Shown here piece after piece: positions 1-13,025 of a stretch of DNA of 64,000 nucleotides (the stretch's first letter is position 1; every line of letters starts with the position of its first letter). The DNA is taken from assembly GCF_005222485.1 (NCBI RefSeq), contig NZ_CP029078.1, forward strand, positions 5,421,501 to 5,485,500, written 5' to 3'. The notes under the pieces were generated by a model. It was not told the origin of the DNA, ran no database searches, and worked only from the letters and a program-made list of their open reading frames with translations. The translations under genes and the position numbers were made by a program. Source of the stretch: Streptomyces griseoviridis. GTDB lineage: Bacteria; Actinomycetota; Actinomycetes; Streptomycetales; Streptomycetaceae.

Positions 1-1
1 C

Positions 2-496
2 GCGGCCAACCCCCTTGAGGCCGCGGCCAAGGCCAAGGGCCTCAACTACGTCAAGCTCGACGGCGAGGTCGGCATCATCGGCAACGGCGCGGGTCTCGTC
101 ATGAGCACCCTGGACGTCGTCGCGTACGCCGGTGAGAACCACGGTGGCGTCAAGCCCGCCAACTTCCTGGACATCGGCGGTGGCGCCTCCGCCCAGGTCA
201 TGGCGAACGGCCTGGAGATCATCCTCGGCGACCCGGACGTCCGGTCCGTCTTCGTCAACGTCTTCGGTGGCATCACCGCCTGTGACGAGGTCGCCAACGG
301 CATCGTGCAGGCCCTGAAGCTCCTCGAGGACCGCGGCGAGAAGGTCGAGAAGCCGCTCGTCGTCCGCCTCGACGGCAACAACGCCGAGCTGGGCCGCAAG
401 ATCCTCACCGACGCCGCCCACCCGCTGGTGCAGCGTGTCGACACGATGGACGGCGCGGCTGCCAAGGCTGCCGAGCTGGCCCACGCAGCCAAGTAA
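2..496 (+). CDS. sucC: Succinyl-CoA synthetase beta subunit, C-terminal part (partial)
   Basis: Only the last 164 residues are present; the gene enters from the left edge in frame. SucC binds the nucleotide and, with SucD, interconverts succinyl-CoA and succinate with substrate-level phosphorylation in the TCA cycle. The visible part is the CoA-ligase-type domain, with [14 protein letters not shown] and [10 protein letters not shown], followed by [17 protein letters not shown], all hallmarks of the family. It ends with TAA 28 bp before sucD, so the two are clearly cotranscribed. Seen: partial ORF and motifs. Known: the alpha2beta2 or alpha-beta complex in the cytoplasm. Confidence 0.97.
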   Translation, partial: AANPLEAAAKAKGLNYVKLDGEVGIIGNGAGLVMSTLDVVAYAGENHGGVKPANFLDIGGGASAQVMANGLEIILGDPDVRSVFVNVFGGITACDEVANGIVQALKLLEDRGEKVEKPLVVRLDGNNAELGRKILTDAAHPLVQRVDTMDGAAAKAAELAHAAK

Positions 497-524
497 GCAC
501 TCAGGACGAGGACACCAACACACC

Positions 525-1409
525 ATGGCTATCTGGCTCAACAAGGACAGCAAGGTCATCGTCCAGGGCATGACCGGCGCCACCGGGCAGAAGCACACCA
601 AGCTGATGCTGGGTGACGGCACCGAGGTCGTCGGCGGCGTGAACCCGCGCAAGGCGGGCACCTCCGTCGACTTCGACGGCACCGAGGTACCCGTGTTCGG
701 CACGGTCGCCGAGGCCATCGAGAAGACCGGCGCCAACGTCTCCGTCATCTTCGTGCCGGAGAAGTTCACCAAGGACGCCGTCGTCGAGGCGATCGACGCC
801 GAGATCCCGCTGGCCGTCGTGATCACCGAGGGCATCGCCGTGCACGACACGGCGTCGTTCTGGGCGTACGCCGGCAAGAAGGGCAACAAGACCCGCATCA
901 TCGGCCCGAACTGCCCCGGCATCATCACGCCCGGTCAGTCGAACGTCGGCATCATCCCGGGCGACATCACGAAGCCGGGCCGCATCGGCCTGGTCTCGAA
1001 GTCCGGCACGCTGACCTACCAGATGATGTACGAGCTGCGGGACATCGGCTTCTCGACGGCCGTCGGCATCGGTGGCGACCCGATCATCGGCACCACCCAC
1101 ATCGACGCCCTGGCCGCCTTCCAGGCCGACCCCGACACCGACCTGATCGTGATGATCGGTGAGATCGGCGGCGACGCCGAGGAGCGGGCCGCGGCCTTCA
1201 TCAAGGACAACGTGACCAAGCCGGTCGTCGGCTACGTCGCGGGCTTCACGGCGCCCGAGGGCAAGACGATGGGCCACGCGGGCGCCATCGTCTCCGGCTC
1301 CTCCGGCACCGCGCAGGCGAAGAAGGAGGCCCTTGAGGCCGCCGGCGTCAAGGTCGGCAAGACCCCGACCGAGACGGCGAAGCTGGCCCGCGAGATCCTC
1401 GCCGGCTGA
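525..1409 (+). CDS. sucD: Succinyl-CoA synthetase alpha subunit
   Basis: 294 residues, the normal length for SucD. It starts at an ATG that follows the AGGACGAGG ribosome-binding stretch just downstream of sucC. The N-terminal Rossmann CoA-binding domain carries [10 protein letters not shown]. The region around residues 120-130 has [11 protein letters not shown], and the C-terminal ligase domain carries the phospho-histidine segment [13 protein letters not shown]. The subunit forms the phosphohistidine intermediate and binds CoA; SucC supplies the nucleotide grasp. The last gene of the sucCD operon, it is followed by a very strong hairpin. Confidence 0.98.
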   Translation: MAIWLNKDSKVIVQGMTGATGQKHTKLMLGDGTEVVGGVNPRKAGTSVDFDGTEVPVFGTVAEAIEKTGANVSVIFVPEKFTKDAVVEAIDAEIPLAVVITEGIAVHDTASFWAYAGKKGNKTRIIGPNCPGIITPGQSNVGIIPGDITKPGRIGLVSKSGTLTYQMMYELRDIGFSTAVGIGGDPIIGTTHIDALAAFQADPDTDLIVMIGEIGGDAEERAAAFIKDNVTKPVVGYVAGFTAPEGKTMGHAGAIVSGSSGTAQAKKEALEAAGVKVGKTPTETAKLAREILAG

Positions 1410-3122
<1,713 letters not shown>

Positions 3123-3131
3123 AGGGCTCCC

Positions 3132-3143
3132 TTTCGTACGAAA
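3132..3143. promoter_or_regulatory. Palindrome TTTCGTACGAAA in an AT-rich promoter region
   Basis: A perfect 12-bp palindrome lies 10 bp upstream of the GTG of the HTH regulator, in an unusually AT-rich stretch (3130-3172) shared with the divergent DUF6350 gene. It is a candidate autoregulatory operator. The position is seen; binding is inferred. Confidence 0.35.
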
Positions 3144-3226
3144 AAGTACATAAACATATATTGGGCGACACTACGGAGCTTCGCCTGTTACGACGAGAAA
3201 GCGCGTGTCGTTGGGAGCATGACGGG

Positions 3227-5473
3227 GTGACCCAGATGACCGCTCGTCGACCGCCGTTGTCGTCCCTGCTCACCCGGATGCTCGCCCGACGGCCCGGGAT
3301 CGGCGCCGGATTCCTGGGCGGCGCCCTCGCGGCCGGACTCGGGCTCGGAGTGTTCGCCGTGCTCGTGATGGTGCTGTGGATCAGCTCGCCGTACCCCGAC
3401 AGCGGACCCGGCGGCGCGCTGCACGTCGCCGCCTCGCTCTGGCTGCTGGCGCACGGCGCCGAACTGGTCCGCGCCGACACCCTCACCGGCACCCCCGCGC
3501 CCGTGGGCGTCACCCCGTTGCTGCTCCTCGCGCTTCCCGTCTGGCTGGTGCACCGGGCGGCGCGGGACGCGGCGGACGGCGGTGAGTCGGACGACCATCC
3601 GGCGGGCGTCCGACCGGAGATCCCGGGCGGCACGGCGTGGGCGGGCGTCGTCCTCGGCTACCTCGCGGTCGGCGCCGCCACCGCGCTCTACGCGTCCGGC
3701 GGCGCCCTGCGTCCCGCGTGGGACTGGACGGCGGTGTGTCTGCCGCTGCTCGTCGCGGGCGCGGCCGGGGCGGGGGTCTGGACGGCGTACGGGCGTCCGT
3801 GCGACGTCGCCGACGGGCTGCTCGTCAGACTGCCCGCGCGGGTGCGCGGCCACGTTCTGGGCGTATCGGCGCAGGAACGCCTCGGGGTCGCGGCGCGGGC
3901 CGCGGGCGCCGGTGTCGCGGTGCTGGTCGGGGGCGGCGCGCTGCTGCTCGGCGGCTCACTGCTCTGGCACGGCGGGGCGGCCCGCGGCTCCTTCCTCCAA
4001 CTGTCCGACGGCTGGTCGGGGCGGTTCGCGGTGCTGCTGCTCTGCCTGACGCTGCTGCCCAACGCGGCGGTGTGGGCGGCGGCGTACGGACTCGGCCCCG
4101 GCTTCCTGCTCGGCGCGGGCCACGCGGTGGGCCCGCTCTCGTCGGCGTCGGCCACCTCGCTCCCGCCGTTCCCGCTGCTCGCCGCTGCCCCAACGGCGGC
4201 CGACGGCACTCCGCTGACCTGGGCCGTCGCGCTGGTGCCGGTGGCGGCGGCCGTCACGGTGGGTTGCTTCGTGGCGCGCGAGAGCGGGGTGGGGGACCCG
4301 GACGGGCTCTGGTCGCGCGGCCGGACGGCGTCGACGACGCTGATCGCGGCCGTGGTGTGCGGGATCGGGGTCGCGGTCCTGGCGGCGGCGGCCGGCGGCC
4401 GACTCGGTGTGGCGGCGCTCTCCCGTTTCGGCCCGGTGTGGTGGCAGACGGGTGGCGCGGCTGTGGTGTGGGTGGCGGTGGCGGGGCTGCCGGTGGCGGT
4501 CCTGGCACGGGCCTGGCGCTGCCGGACCGGCCGGACCCCGACCCCGACGGGCGGCGTGGGCACGCGGGGCGGGAGCGGCGGGGCACGCGGACCCGCGGCG
4601 TCAACCGGCGGCCCCACCACCGCGGGCCGCAACGCCTCGGGACCTTCGACGACCGGAACCGTCGGCCGCAACGCCTCGGGACCTTCGGCGACCGGAACCG
4701 TCGGCCGCAACGCCTCGGGACCTTCGGCGACCGGAACCGCCGGCCGCAACGGCTCCGGCCCCTCGACGGCCGGTATCGGCGCGCAGGCCAGGAAGGGTGA
4801 CGGGCGTGGGGCGGAGGCGTCGGACGTGAGCGCCGGTCAGCCGGGCGAGAAGCGCCGTCGGTTCACCTGGTGGCGCTCGAAGGCACCGGAGGGCGTCATC
4901 AACGGCGAGGCCGGGACGGGTGGTCGGGCGTCGGTGCCCGGCGCCCGCCGTTGGTTCGGCAGGCGGGCCGCGGACCCGACCGGCGCGCCCCAGCCCCTGG
5001 TCCCGGGAGCTGACATCCCCTACGACCAGGACCGTACCGCCAGCGGTCACGGGGGTTCCGGGGGTTCCGGGGGCTCCGGGGTTCGCGGGGTCTTCGGGGC
5101 CCCGGGAACGTCCGGGATCACGGCGTCGCCGCGCGGCCGGTCCGGTGACGGCGGGTCCGACCTCTGGGACTTCCTGCCGACCGAGCCGCCGCCGTCCGCC
5201 TCGCCCTGGTACGACGACGCGACCCGGGAGGCCCGCTGGGCGGAGCTGCGCAAGGCGTCGGACCCACCCCGGGCACCCCACCGGCCGGCGCTGACGCCCC
5301 AGCCACCGGAGTCACCACAAGCTCCCCAGCCGCCCGAGCCACCGGAGTCCCCCGAGTCACCTCAGCCCCTTGCGTCCCCCGAGTCACCTCAGCCCCTTGG
5401 TTCCCCGGTGTCCCCGGAGTCCCCAGAGCCCGCGAAGTCACCCGAGCCCCCGAACTCCCCGCAGACTCCGTGA
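3227..5473 (+). CDS. DUF6350-type multi-pass membrane protein
   Basis: 748 residues from GTG 3227 (an ATG at 3236 is an alternative). The N-terminal 430 residues or so form many hydrophobic segments in the arrangement of the DUF6350 family ('cell division protein PerM'-like annotations) found next to purN in streptomycetes. The C-terminal 300 residues are disordered. They hold four 13-residue repeats ([17 protein letters not shown], DNA 4625-4780), Gly-Gly-Ser runs, and a final Pro/Glu/Ser-rich tail of PESPQPL-like repeats. It diverges from the HTH regulator. Function unknown; the family assignment is from memory of context and topology. Confidence 0.85.
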   Translation: MTQMTARRPPLSSLLTRMLARRPGIGAGFLGGALAAGLGLGVFAVLVMVLWISSPYPDSGPGGALHVAASLWLLAHGAELVRADTLTGTPAPVGVTPLLLLALPVWLVHRAARDAADGGESDDHPAGVRPEIPGGTAWAGVVLGYLAVGAATALYASGGALRPAWDWTAVCLPLLVAGAAGAGVWTAYGRPCDVADGLLVRLPARVRGHVLGVSAQERLGVAARAAGAGVAVLVGGGALLLGGSLLWHGGAARGSFLQLSDGWSGRFAVLLLCLTLLPNAAVWAAAYGLGPGFLLGAGHAVGPLSSASATSLPPFPLLAAAPTAADGTPLTWAVALVPVAAAVTVGCFVARESGVGDPDGLWSRGRTASTTLIAAVVCGIGVAVLAAAAGGRLGVAALSRFGPVWWQTGGAAVVWVAVAGLPVAVLARAWRCRTGRTPTPTGGVGTRGGSGGARGPAASTGGPTTAGRNASGPSTTGTVGRNASGPSATGTVGRNASGPSATGTAGRNGSGPSTAGIGAQARKGDGRGAEASDVSAGQPGEKRRRFTWWRSKAPEGVINGEAGTGGRASVPGARRWFGRRAADPTGAPQPLVPGADIPYDQDRTASGHGGSGGSGGSGVRGVFGAPGTSGITASPRGRSGDGGSDLWDFLPTEPPPSASPWYDDATREARWAELRKASDPPRAPHRPALTPQPPESPQAPQPPEPPESPESPQPLASPESPQPLGSPVSPESPEPAKSPEPPNSPQTP
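4625..4780 (+). repeat. Four 39-bp tandem repeats (13-residue coding repeats)
   Basis: Four in-frame copies of a 39-bp unit beginning GGCCGCAACGCC, encoding GRN(A/G)SGPS(T/A)(T/A)G. The first three copies are nearly identical and the fourth has diverged. They lie in the disordered cytoplasmic tail of the DUF6350 protein. Confidence 0.9.
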
Positions 5474-5562
5474 GGTGCTCGCGGACTCAGTGACGTGCCC
5501 GCGGACTCACTAGACGTCCCCCCGGACTCACTAGACGTCCCCGCGGACTCCGTGACGTCACC
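5460..5562. repeat. Five imperfect 20-22-bp tandem repeats across a stop codon
   Basis: Units based on CGCGGACTCAxTxxACGTCC begin at about 5460, 5480, 5500, 5522 and 5542. The first overlaps the stop codon of the DUF6350 gene, and the array fills the gap to the convergent membrane protein gene. It looks like expansion from the gene's own 3' end. Confidence 0.75.
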
Positions 5563-5574
5563 CGCCAGGCGCCG

Positions 5575-6393
5575 TCAGGCCGCCGTGCCGATGAGGTTGC
5601 GCAGTTCCTTGGGGAGTTCCTGCTTGCAGGACTGCTTCGCCGTGCTGGTGAGGGCGTCCTTCGTGCAGGTGTAGTAGTCCTTGTAGACGAGCTGCGCCGT
5701 GAAGTACCCGGCGACCAGGACCAGCGCGAGCGCCGCGGTGATCAGGCCGCTGATCGCCGCCGTCGTCTGCGGTCTCGACGGCTCCGTGCCCGGCTTGGAC
5801 TCGGTGGCCGGGCGCGACGAGGCGCGCAGCGAGCTGATGCTCCAGTAGAGGGCCAGCGCGCCCAGCATCAACGCCACGTACAGCCAGCCGAACAGGGCGA
5901 AGAAGAAGGCCCACATGCCGGTCAGCAGCGAGAGGCGGGCCCGGCGCTGGATCGGGTCGGTGGGGTCCCAGCGCATGCCGGGGCCCTTGCCGGAGCCGCC
6001 GGGGCCGTTCGGGCCCTCGGGTCCGTTCGGGCCTTCGGGGCCCTGGGCGCCGGGGCGGCTGCCGAAACCGTCGGACGAACGGCCGGGCTGGCGGTCGCTC
6101 CACTGCCGTCCCCAGGGCGAACGGGAGCCGTGGTCACCGGAGCCGTCGGACTGGTCGCCGTCGCCCTTGTCGTTCGCCGAGTGGCGGGGCTGCCAGGGGC
6201 GGTCGGGGGTGCCCTCGGGCGGGGGCGCGAACGGGTTGTCGTCGCGCGCCTGGTCGCCCCGCTCGTCCCCCGGGCGCTCGCCGGAAGGGGCGTCGGGCGA
6301 GGACGTCGGCCGGTCGCGCATCAGCACGCCGTCGCGCCTGCCTCCCGGCGCGGGGAGGGGGAGCGTGAGCAGTCGCGGGCTGCGGTCCGGCAT
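5575..6393 (-). CDS. Hydrophilic/proline-rich N-terminus, two-to-three TM membrane protein
   Basis: 272 residues from the ATG at 6393, preceded by GGGGAAG (a TTG immediately upstream and an ATG at 6321 are alternatives). The first 140 residues are charged and rich in Asp, Gly, Pro and Ser with GPEGPN repeats. The C-terminal part has adjacent hydrophobic helices ([21 protein letters not shown] and [16 protein letters not shown]), then a short extracytoplasmic tail with two cysteines ([17 protein letters not shown]) that could form a disulfide. It is convergent with the DUF6350 gene and divergent from purN. I recognise no functional family. Confidence 0.8.
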   Translation of the reverse strand: MPDRSPRLLTLPLPAPGGRRDGVLMRDRPTSSPDAPSGERPGDERGDQARDDNPFAPPPEGTPDRPWQPRHSANDKGDGDQSDGSGDHGSRSPWGRQWSDRQPGRSSDGFGSRPGAQGPEGPNGPEGPNGPGGSGKGPGMRWDPTDPIQRRARLSLLTGMWAFFFALFGWLYVALMLGALALYWSISSLRASSRPATESKPGTEPSRPQTTAAISGLITAALALVLVAGYFTAQLVYKDYYTCTKDALTSTAKQSCKQELPKELRNLIGTAA

Positions 6394-6574
6394 CAAGTGA
6401 GCGTCTTCCCCTTGGTGGATAGGTCCGTGGACACGACCGTTTCGGCGTGAGCTGTCGCCTTGGTAACGCTCCGCGCACCGGCCGCGTTCCCGAGCCCGCT
6501 CCGCGCACTCCAGGCAGACGGTACCTCCCGGCCACGCCCCCGTCCCATGGGGGCCGTCCGGTGTGCCGGTATCG

Positions 6575-6602
6575 TTGCTGACGGCCGGGCGCTTCGTAGA
6601 CT
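6575..6602 (+). promoter_or_regulatory. Putative HrdB-type promoter of purNH
   Basis: TTGCTG (6575-6580), a 16-bp spacer and TAGACT (6597-6602) resemble the vegetative sigma-factor consensus and sit 82 bp upstream of the purN start. Motif match only. Confidence 0.4.
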
Positions 6603-6683
6603 TCCCCGTATCCCGGGGCGCGAAGCATTCGTAGGACCGTACGAACCGGCCGTACAGACGCTCCCCCGAGAAAGGGCCCCACC

Positions 6684-7322
6684 GTGGCCGCCATCCCCGC
6701 CGGCAGAGCGGTCAAGCGCCTCGTCGTCCTCGTCTCCGGTTCCGGCACCAACCTCCAGGCGCTCCTCGACGAGATCGACCGCGTCGGCGGCGCCGCGTAC
6801 GGCGCCGAGGTGGTCGCCGTGGGCGCCGATCGCGACGGCGTCGAAGGGCTCGCACGGGCCGAACGGGCGGGGCTGCCCACTTTCGTGCGGAAGGTGAAGG
6901 ACCACGCGAGCCGCGAGGAGTGGGATCGCTCCCTCGCCGAGGCCGTCGCCGCCCACGAGCCCGACCTGGTGGTCTCCGCCGGGTTCATGAAGATCGTCGG
7001 CAAGGAGTTCCTCGCCCGCTTCGGCGGGCGGACCGTGAACACCCACCCGGCGCTGCTGCCCAGTTTTCCCGGGGCCCACGGGGTGCGGGACGCGCTCGCG
7101 TACGGCGCCCGGGTCACCGGCTGCACCGTCCACTTCGTCGACGACGGCGTCGACACCGGTCCGATCATCGCCCAGGGCGTCGTCGAGATCCGGTACGAGG
7201 ACGACGAGAGCGCTCTGCACGAGCGCATCAAGGACGTCGAGCGCAGGCTGCTCGTCGAGGTCGTGGGGCGGCTCGCCCGCAACGGCTATCGCATTGAGGG
7301 ACGAAAGGTAGTTATCCAGTGA
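6684..7322 (+). CDS. purN: Phosphoribosylglycinamide formyltransferase
   Basis: 212 residues from GTG 6684. It transfers the formyl group of 10-formyl-tetrahydrofolate to GAR, the third step of de novo purine synthesis. It shows the N-terminal substrate loop [15 protein letters not shown], the GAR/folate region [10 protein letters not shown], the catalytic [15 protein letters not shown] (Asn-His) and the aspartate of [14 protein letters not shown]. The stop overlaps the purH GTG by 4 bp (GTGA), so the two are translationally coupled. Confidence 0.97.
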   Translation: MAAIPAGRAVKRLVVLVSGSGTNLQALLDEIDRVGGAAYGAEVVAVGADRDGVEGLARAERAGLPTFVRKVKDHASREEWDRSLAEAVAAHEPDLVVSAGFMKIVGKEFLARFGGRTVNTHPALLPSFPGAHGVRDALAYGARVTGCTVHFVDDGVDTGPIIAQGVVEIRYEDDESALHERIKDVERRLLVEVVGRLARNGYRIEGRKVVIQ

Positions 7323-8884
7323 CCGCCGAGAGCACCAAGCGAGCCATCCGCCGCGCGCTGGTCAGTGTCTACGACAAGTCCGGTCTCGAGGAGCTGGCGC
7401 GCGGGCTGCACGCCGCCGGTGTCGAGCTGGTGTCGACCGGTTCCACCGCCTCACGGATCGCCGCCGCCGGCGTTCCCGTCACCAAGGTCGAGGAGCTGAC
7501 CGGCTTCCCCGAGTGTCTCGACGGCCGGGTCAAGACCCTGCACCCCAAGGTGCACGCGGGCATCCTCGCCGACCTGCGCCTCGACAGCCACCGCGCGCAG
7601 CTCGCCGAGCTGGGCGTCGAGCCGTTCGACCTCGTCGTCGTCAACCTGTACCCGTTCCGGGAGACGGTCGCCTCGGGCGCCTCGCCCGACGAGTGCGTCG
7701 AGCAGATCGACATCGGCGGCCCCTCGATGGTGCGCGCCGCCGCCAAGAACCACCCCTCGGTCGCCGTCGTCACCAGCCCCGAGCGGTACGCCGACGTCCT
7801 CGCGGCCGTCCAGGACGGCGGGTTCGACCTCGGCGCCCGCAAGCGGCTCGCCGCCGAGGCGTTCCGGCACACCGCCTCCTACGACCTCGCCGTCGCCGGC
7901 TGGTTCGCGGCCGACTACGCGCCGGTGGACGACTCGCCGTTCCCGGAGTTCGTCGGCACCGCCCTGGAGCGCAAGAGCACCCTGCGCTACGGCGAGAACC
8001 CGCACCAGCCGGCCGCGCTCTACGTCGACGGCACCGGCGCCGGGCTCGCCGAGGCGCAGCAGCTGCACGGCAAGGAGATGTCGTTCAACAACTACACGGA
8101 CACGGACGCCGCCCGCCGTGCCGCGTACGACCACGACGCGCCCTGCGTCGCGATCATCAAGCACGCCAACCCGTGTGGCATCGCGATCGGCGCGGACGTC
8201 GCCGAGGCGCACCGCAAGGCGCACGCGTGCGACCCGCTGTCCGCGTTCGGCGGGGTCATCGCCGTCAACCGGCCGGTCAGCAAGGAGCTGGCCGAGCAGG
8301 TCGCGGAGATCTTCACCGAGGTCATCGTCGCGCCCGACTACGAGGACGGCGCCCTCGAGGCCCTCGCGCGGAAGAAGAACCTGCGCGTCCTGAAGGCGCC
8401 GGCCGCGCCCGGGCAGCCCGCCGAGGTCAAGCCCATCGACGGCGGCGCGCTGCTGCAGATCACCGACCGCCTCCAGGCCGAGGGCGACGACCCGGCGCAC
8501 TGGACCCTGGCGACCGGCGAGGCGCTGAGCGCCGCCGAGCTGACGGAGCTGGCGTTCGCCTGGCGGGCGTGCCGGGCCGTCAAGTCCAACGCGATCCTGC
8601 TCGCCAAGGACGGCGCCTCGGTCGGCGTCGGCATGGGCCAGGTCAACCGGGTCGACTCCGCGAAGCTCGCCGTGGAGCGGGCGGGCGAGGAGCGCGCGCG
8701 GGGCGCCTACGCGGCCTCGGACGCGTTCTTCCCGTTCCCCGACGGCCTTGAGGTCCTCACCGCGGCCGGCGTCAAGGCCGTTGTCCAGCCCGGCGGTTCG
8801 CTCCGGGACGAGCTGGTCGTCGAGGCGGCGAAGAAGGCGGGCGTGACGATGTACTTCACCGGCACGCGCCACTTCTTCCACTGA
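7319..8884 (+). CDS. purH: Bifunctional AICAR formyltransferase / IMP cyclohydrolase
   Basis: 521 residues, the family's normal length. The N-terminal IMP cyclohydrolase (MGS-like) domain covers about residues 1-200 ([33 protein letters not shown]). The C-terminal AICAR transformylase domain contains the catalytic KHANPCG motif, then [12 protein letters not shown] and the final TGTRHFFH. It catalyses the last two steps of IMP synthesis using 10-formyl-THF. It overlaps purN by 4 bp and is closed by a hairpin. Confidence 0.98.
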   Translation: MTAESTKRAIRRALVSVYDKSGLEELARGLHAAGVELVSTGSTASRIAAAGVPVTKVEELTGFPECLDGRVKTLHPKVHAGILADLRLDSHRAQLAELGVEPFDLVVVNLYPFRETVASGASPDECVEQIDIGGPSMVRAAAKNHPSVAVVTSPERYADVLAAVQDGGFDLGARKRLAAEAFRHTASYDLAVAGWFAADYAPVDDSPFPEFVGTALERKSTLRYGENPHQPAALYVDGTGAGLAEAQQLHGKEMSFNNYTDTDAARRAAYDHDAPCVAIIKHANPCGIAIGADVAEAHRKAHACDPLSAFGGVIAVNRPVSKELAEQVAEIFTEVIVAPDYEDGALEALARKKNLRVLKAPAAPGQPAEVKPIDGGALLQITDRLQAEGDDPAHWTLATGEALSAAELTELAFAWRACRAVKSNAILLAKDGASVGVGMGQVNRVDSAKLAVERAGEERARGAYAASDAFFPFPDGLEVLTAAGVKAVVQPGGSLRDELVVEAAKKAGVTMYFTGTRHFFH

Positions 8885-8893
8885 ACCGCCCCC

Positions 8894-8922
8894 GGCCCAG
8901 CGGGACTTCCACCCGCTGGGCC
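8894..8922 (+). terminator. Terminator of purNH
   Basis: A perfect 11-bp stem (GGCCCAGCGGG with its complement) around a 7-nt loop, 9 bp after the purH stop. Short AACCGGCCAT-type direct repeats follow at 8923-8955. Confidence 0.8.
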
Positions 8923-9027
8923 GAACCGGCCATGAACCGGCCATCAACCTGCCATGCATCAAAGGGACTTCGGCTCGCCCGGCCGGCCCTGGCCCGGCGG
9001 GACTTCCGCTCCCGCGTCCGGCCCGGT

Positions 9028-9897
9028 TCAGTGGCGGCGGCGCTGGGTTGCCTGGCTGCCGCGGGAGTGGCCGCCGTCCCTGCGCGAGGACGTCCGCTCG
9101 CGCCGGCGCCCGCCGCTCCCGCCCCCGGGCGAGTGGTCCTGGACGGCCTGCGCGAGAGGGGAGTTGTCGGCGGCTGACGTCTGCGCGGCGGCGGTCGGCA
9201 CCAGGCCGGCCTGGGGCACGATCGGCTGCGGGCAGAGGGTCGCGTAGCGGAACTCGTACTGGGTGACGTGCGGTTGCAGCCCCCGGGCCCGCGGCTGGTG
9301 CTGGAGCTCCCAGAAGGTCCGGAAGTCCCGGGGCGCGTCGGCGTAGATGTTCGCGCTCGACCTCTTGAAGTCCGCCTCCGACATGATCTTCCGGTGCCGT
9401 GCGGTGTTGTCGAACTCGATGCGCTCCATCTGGTAGGCGAAGAACTTCGTGGGCGTCAGCCCCTGCCTCTCCTCGGCCGACATCTGCTCGATCCCACCGC
9501 TCGCCGCGAAGGTCTCCCACTCAAGGCGCCTGCTCTCCGACGCGGCGTTGAGGATCTCGAACGCCACACCGCCCGTCAGCCGGCTGCTCGACGCGTCCCT
9601 GTTCTGGCGGGCCTCCGGGTTCATGTAGACCGTGCCGTTCGTGCCGTCCCAGTACAGCGGGTCGCCCGCCTGGATGTGGAAGTGCACGGCCAGGGGGCCG
9701 GCCTCCTCGCAGGCCGCCGCGAACTCGGGTGAGGCGGCGCGCAGCCCGGCGATGCCCTGGGCGATCTTCCGCATCTTCTCGGGATGCCAGTCGGTCTCGA
9801 AGAGGATGTCCCCGACCAGGCCGCGGAAGGGTGCGTCGTCGGAACCGCTGGGGGACGACGACCCGAAGGCCAGATCGGTGTCGTACTCATCGCTCAC
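9028..9897 (-). CDS. Unrecognised protein with a zincin-like helix lacking the HExxH histidines
   Basis: 289 residues, ATG at 9897. I do not recognise the family. The N-terminus is acidic and Ser-rich. A globular part of about residues 30-220 has a [16 protein letters not shown] strand pair followed by a helix, [20 protein letters not shown]. The placement resembles the active-site helix of zincin metallopeptidases, but the motif reads FEILNA instead of HExxH. A conserved-looking Met/Glu-rich helix and [11 protein letters not shown] follow. The last 40 residues are Gly/Arg/Ser-rich and basic. It stands alone, convergent to purH. It may be related to degenerate peptidase-like effectors or structural proteins; function unknown. 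Confidence 0.75.
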   Translation of the reverse strand: MSDEYDTDLAFGSSSPSGSDDAPFRGLVGDILFETDWHPEKMRKIAQGIAGLRAASPEFAAACEEAGPLAVHFHIQAGDPLYWDGTNGTVYMNPEARQNRDASSSRLTGGVAFEILNAASESRRLEWETFAASGGIEQMSAEERQGLTPTKFFAYQMERIEFDNTARHRKIMSEADFKRSSANIYADAPRDFRTFWELQHQPRARGLQPHVTQYEFRYATLCPQPIVPQAGLVPTAAAQTSAADNSPLAQAVQDHSPGGGSGGRRRERTSSRRDGGHSRGSQATQRRRH

Positions 9898-10067
9898 GGG
9901 TCGTCGCCTCTCTGAGGTGCGCGCGGCGGGTGGACCGCGGCGGCCTCCGGCGCGCCGATCGCCCGAAAGGAGCCGACGGTTCCCTGACCGCCCTTTCTTC
10001 CGTCAGAGTCCCGTTCCGTCTCGCGGGTTCAGTCGGAGTCCCGACCGGTGACGGGCCCGGCACGCAC

Positions 10068-10105
10068 GAGGGCCGTGCCCCCCGCTGCGGGTGGGCACGG
10101 CCCTC
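10068..10105 (-). terminator. Terminator of the RDD protein gene
   Basis: Stem of about 15 bp (GAGGGCCGTGCCC paired with GGGCACGGCCCTC) 26 bp beyond the stop of the minus-strand RDD gene. The segment 9898-10067 between this and the next gene shows nothing further. Confidence 0.8.
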
Positions 10106-10130
10106 GGACCAGGACGCGGGGCGAGCCGCC

Positions 10131-10727
10131 CTACTGTCCCGTGCGGATCACGATCGACGCGCACACCTTGTCGGCGAACGTCTGCTTCTTCGCGTCCCAA
10201 AGCGGCCACAGCCAGCCGAGGTAGCAGGCCACGCTGTCCAGGAAGTGCGCGAGGCGCCGCACGAACGCCATGCCGAAGCCGAGCGGCTGCCCGTCGGACT
10301 CACGCACCAGACGTATGCCGAGCGCCTTCTTCCCGGGCGTCTGGCCGGTCTTGCCCTCCTGGAACAGCAGCCACACCGCGACACCGATCACGGCGAGGAA
10401 ACCGATCAGCATCAGCACCGGCACCTTGCGCCCGACCAGGACCAGCAGGTACGGGACGAGGATGATCAGCCCGTCGACGAGGGTCGCGAGGAAGCGCAGG
10501 CCCCAGTGCGCGTAGGGCGGCTGGCCGCCGTAGCCGTACTGGGGGACACCACCCTGCGGCGCCTGCGGGTAACCGGGCTGCTGGGGGTAGCCGTACCCCT
10601 GCTGCGGCGGCACGCCCTGCGGGGCCTGCGGGTAGCCGTAGCCGGGCTGCTGCGGCTGACCGTAACCGGGCTGCTGGGGCTGCTGCGGCTGCTGCTCGTA
10701 CGGGTTCTGGGGCGAGCCGAAACTCAT
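10131..10727 (-). CDS. RDD family membrane protein with Pro/Gln/Tyr-rich N-terminus
   Basis: 198 residues, ATG at 10727. Residues 1-70 are a disordered [14 protein letters not shown] repeat region. The rest is an RDD domain with the Arg at [14 protein letters not shown], hydrophobic helices, and the conserved [17 protein letters not shown] loop. RDD proteins are integral membrane proteins, some implicated in transport. Streptomyces genomes carry many copies with such N-terminal tails. Its substrate is unknown. It is divergent from folD with a 252-bp gap. Confidence 0.9.
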   Translation of the reverse strand: MSFGSPQNPYEQQPQQPQQPGYGQPQQPGYGYPQAPQGVPPQQGYGYPQQPGYPQAPQGGVPQYGYGGQPPYAHWGLRFLATLVDGLIILVPYLLVLVGRKVPVLMLIGFLAVIGVAVWLLFQEGKTGQTPGKKALGIRLVRESDGQPLGFGMAFVRRLAHFLDSVACYLGWLWPLWDAKKQTFADKVCASIVIRTGQ

Positions 10728-10979
10728 GGCGTGATTTCCTCCGTTGCACTGCGGGGACGACGCGGATGGCGCGGAGGAACGTCAGTAGACGAGCGGTTTG
10801 CCCCCCAACACGGACCGCGGTACTGCGCCGTTCATGGTGGTAGGCCGGAAAGGGCTTGTCCAGCCGTGTTCCGTAGACGTTGTGCAAGTGCAACATCTGC
10901 GATCTTGGCCGGATACGTACCCCGGAGCCCGGACCACCCTGATTGGAACCGAGGGCCTGTCATCCGCGAGGATGGGTCC

Positions 10980-11823
10980 ATGACCGCCCAGATTCTCGAT
11001 GGCAAGGCCACCGCAGCCGCGATCAAGTCCGATCTGACCGTCCGCGTGGCGGCGCTGAAGGAGAAGGGCGTCACGCCCGGCCTCGGCACGATCCTGGTCG
11101 GGGACGACCCCGGCAGCCAGAAGTACGTCGCGGGCAAGCACCGCGACTGCGCCCAGGTCGGCATCGCCTCCCTCCAGCGTGAACTGCCCGCCACCGCCAC
11201 GCAGGAGGAGATCGAGGCCGCCGTCCGCGAACTCAACGACGACCCGGCCTGCACCGGCTACATCGTCCAGCTCCCGCTGCCCAAGGGCATCGACGAGAAC
11301 CGCATCCTGGAGCTGATGGACCCGGACAAGGACGCGGACGGCCTGCACCCGATGAACCTCGGGCGCCTCGTGCTCAACGAGCCGGCCCCGCTGCCCTGCA
11401 CCCCGAACGGCGTCCTGACCCTGCTGCGCGCGCACGGCGTGGAGATCAAGGGCGCCGAGGTCGTCGTCGTCGGCCGGGGCGTCACCATCGGCCGCCCGAT
11501 GCCGCTGCTGCTCACCCGGCGCAGCGAGAACGCCACGGTCACCCAGTGCCACACCGGCACCCGTGACCTCTCGGCGCACCTCAAGCGCGCCGACATCATC
11601 GTCGCCGCCGCGGGCTCCGCCCACCTGGTCCGTCCCGAGGACGTCAAGCCGGGCGCCGCCGTCCTCGACGTCGGTGTCTCGCGCAGCGCCGAGGGCAAGA
11701 TCGTGGGCGATGTGCACCCGGGCGTCGCCGAGGTGGCCGGCTGGATCTCACCGAACCCCGGTGGCGTCGGCCCGATGACCCGCGCCCAGCTGCTCGTCAA
11801 CGTGGTCGAGGCGGCGGAGCGCA

Positions 11824-11834
<11 letters not shown>
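10980..11834 (+). CDS. folD: Methylenetetrahydrofolate dehydrogenase / cyclohydrolase
   Basis: 284 residues from ATG 10980 (longer upstream extensions lack a sensible start). It interconverts 5,10-methylene-THF and 10-formyl-THF, supplying formyl groups for PurN and PurH. Seen: the catalytic Lys/Tyr region [25 protein letters not shown], the DADGLHP loop, and the Rossmann motif [13 protein letters not shown]. The 3' end overlaps the next gene by 11 bp, so they are coupled. Confidence 0.97.
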
Positions 11835-12669
<835 letters not shown>

Positions 12670-13025
12670 CCGCGCGGCGGACGACGGCCCGTCCCCTCCC
12701 CCGAGTGCGGGGCGGGCCGCCGCCCCCACACCCTCGACCCCCCGGAACGGCCTGTTCAACGGGTGTCGGCGCGCTGTGGCACGGCGGTGACCGTTCCGGC
12801 ACGGTGTGCGGGTTCCGCCCGGATCAGGCCACGTCCCGTTTCGGGGGAACCGTCCCGGTGCCCGCCGTCGTCACTCGAACCGACCGGGCGGCAACGGGCG
12901 GGGCCACGGCGTGCCCTGACCGCCGGGCCGCCGGGATCACCGGGCCGGTCGGGAACATCGGGCCCGCCGAGAACGTCGTGAAGTACGCAGAGCACAGGAC
13001 ACGAAGAGAGCCGTGGAGGTGAGCG
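12670..13025. other. 356-bp intergenic region, folD operon to HTH pair
   Basis: It holds the terminator at 12686-12718. The remainder has no coding signature on either strand and no recognisable RNA. The last 20 bases contain a good ribosome-binding site (GGAGGTGAG) for the downstream HTH gene. Confidence 0.6.
12686..12718 (+). terminator. Terminator of folD-DUF3017
   Basis: GGCCCGTCCCC pairs with GGGGCGGGCC with a single bulged T, 17 bp after the stop codon. Confidence 0.6.

Noticed and set aside
7451..9520. 689-codon minus-strand frame across purH
   Set aside because: Antisense shadow of purH and of the next gene; not a protein-like sequence.
10728..10979. ZTP or other riboswitch upstream of folD
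   Set aside because: I looked for the pfl blocks found before glyA; they are not present here on either strand.
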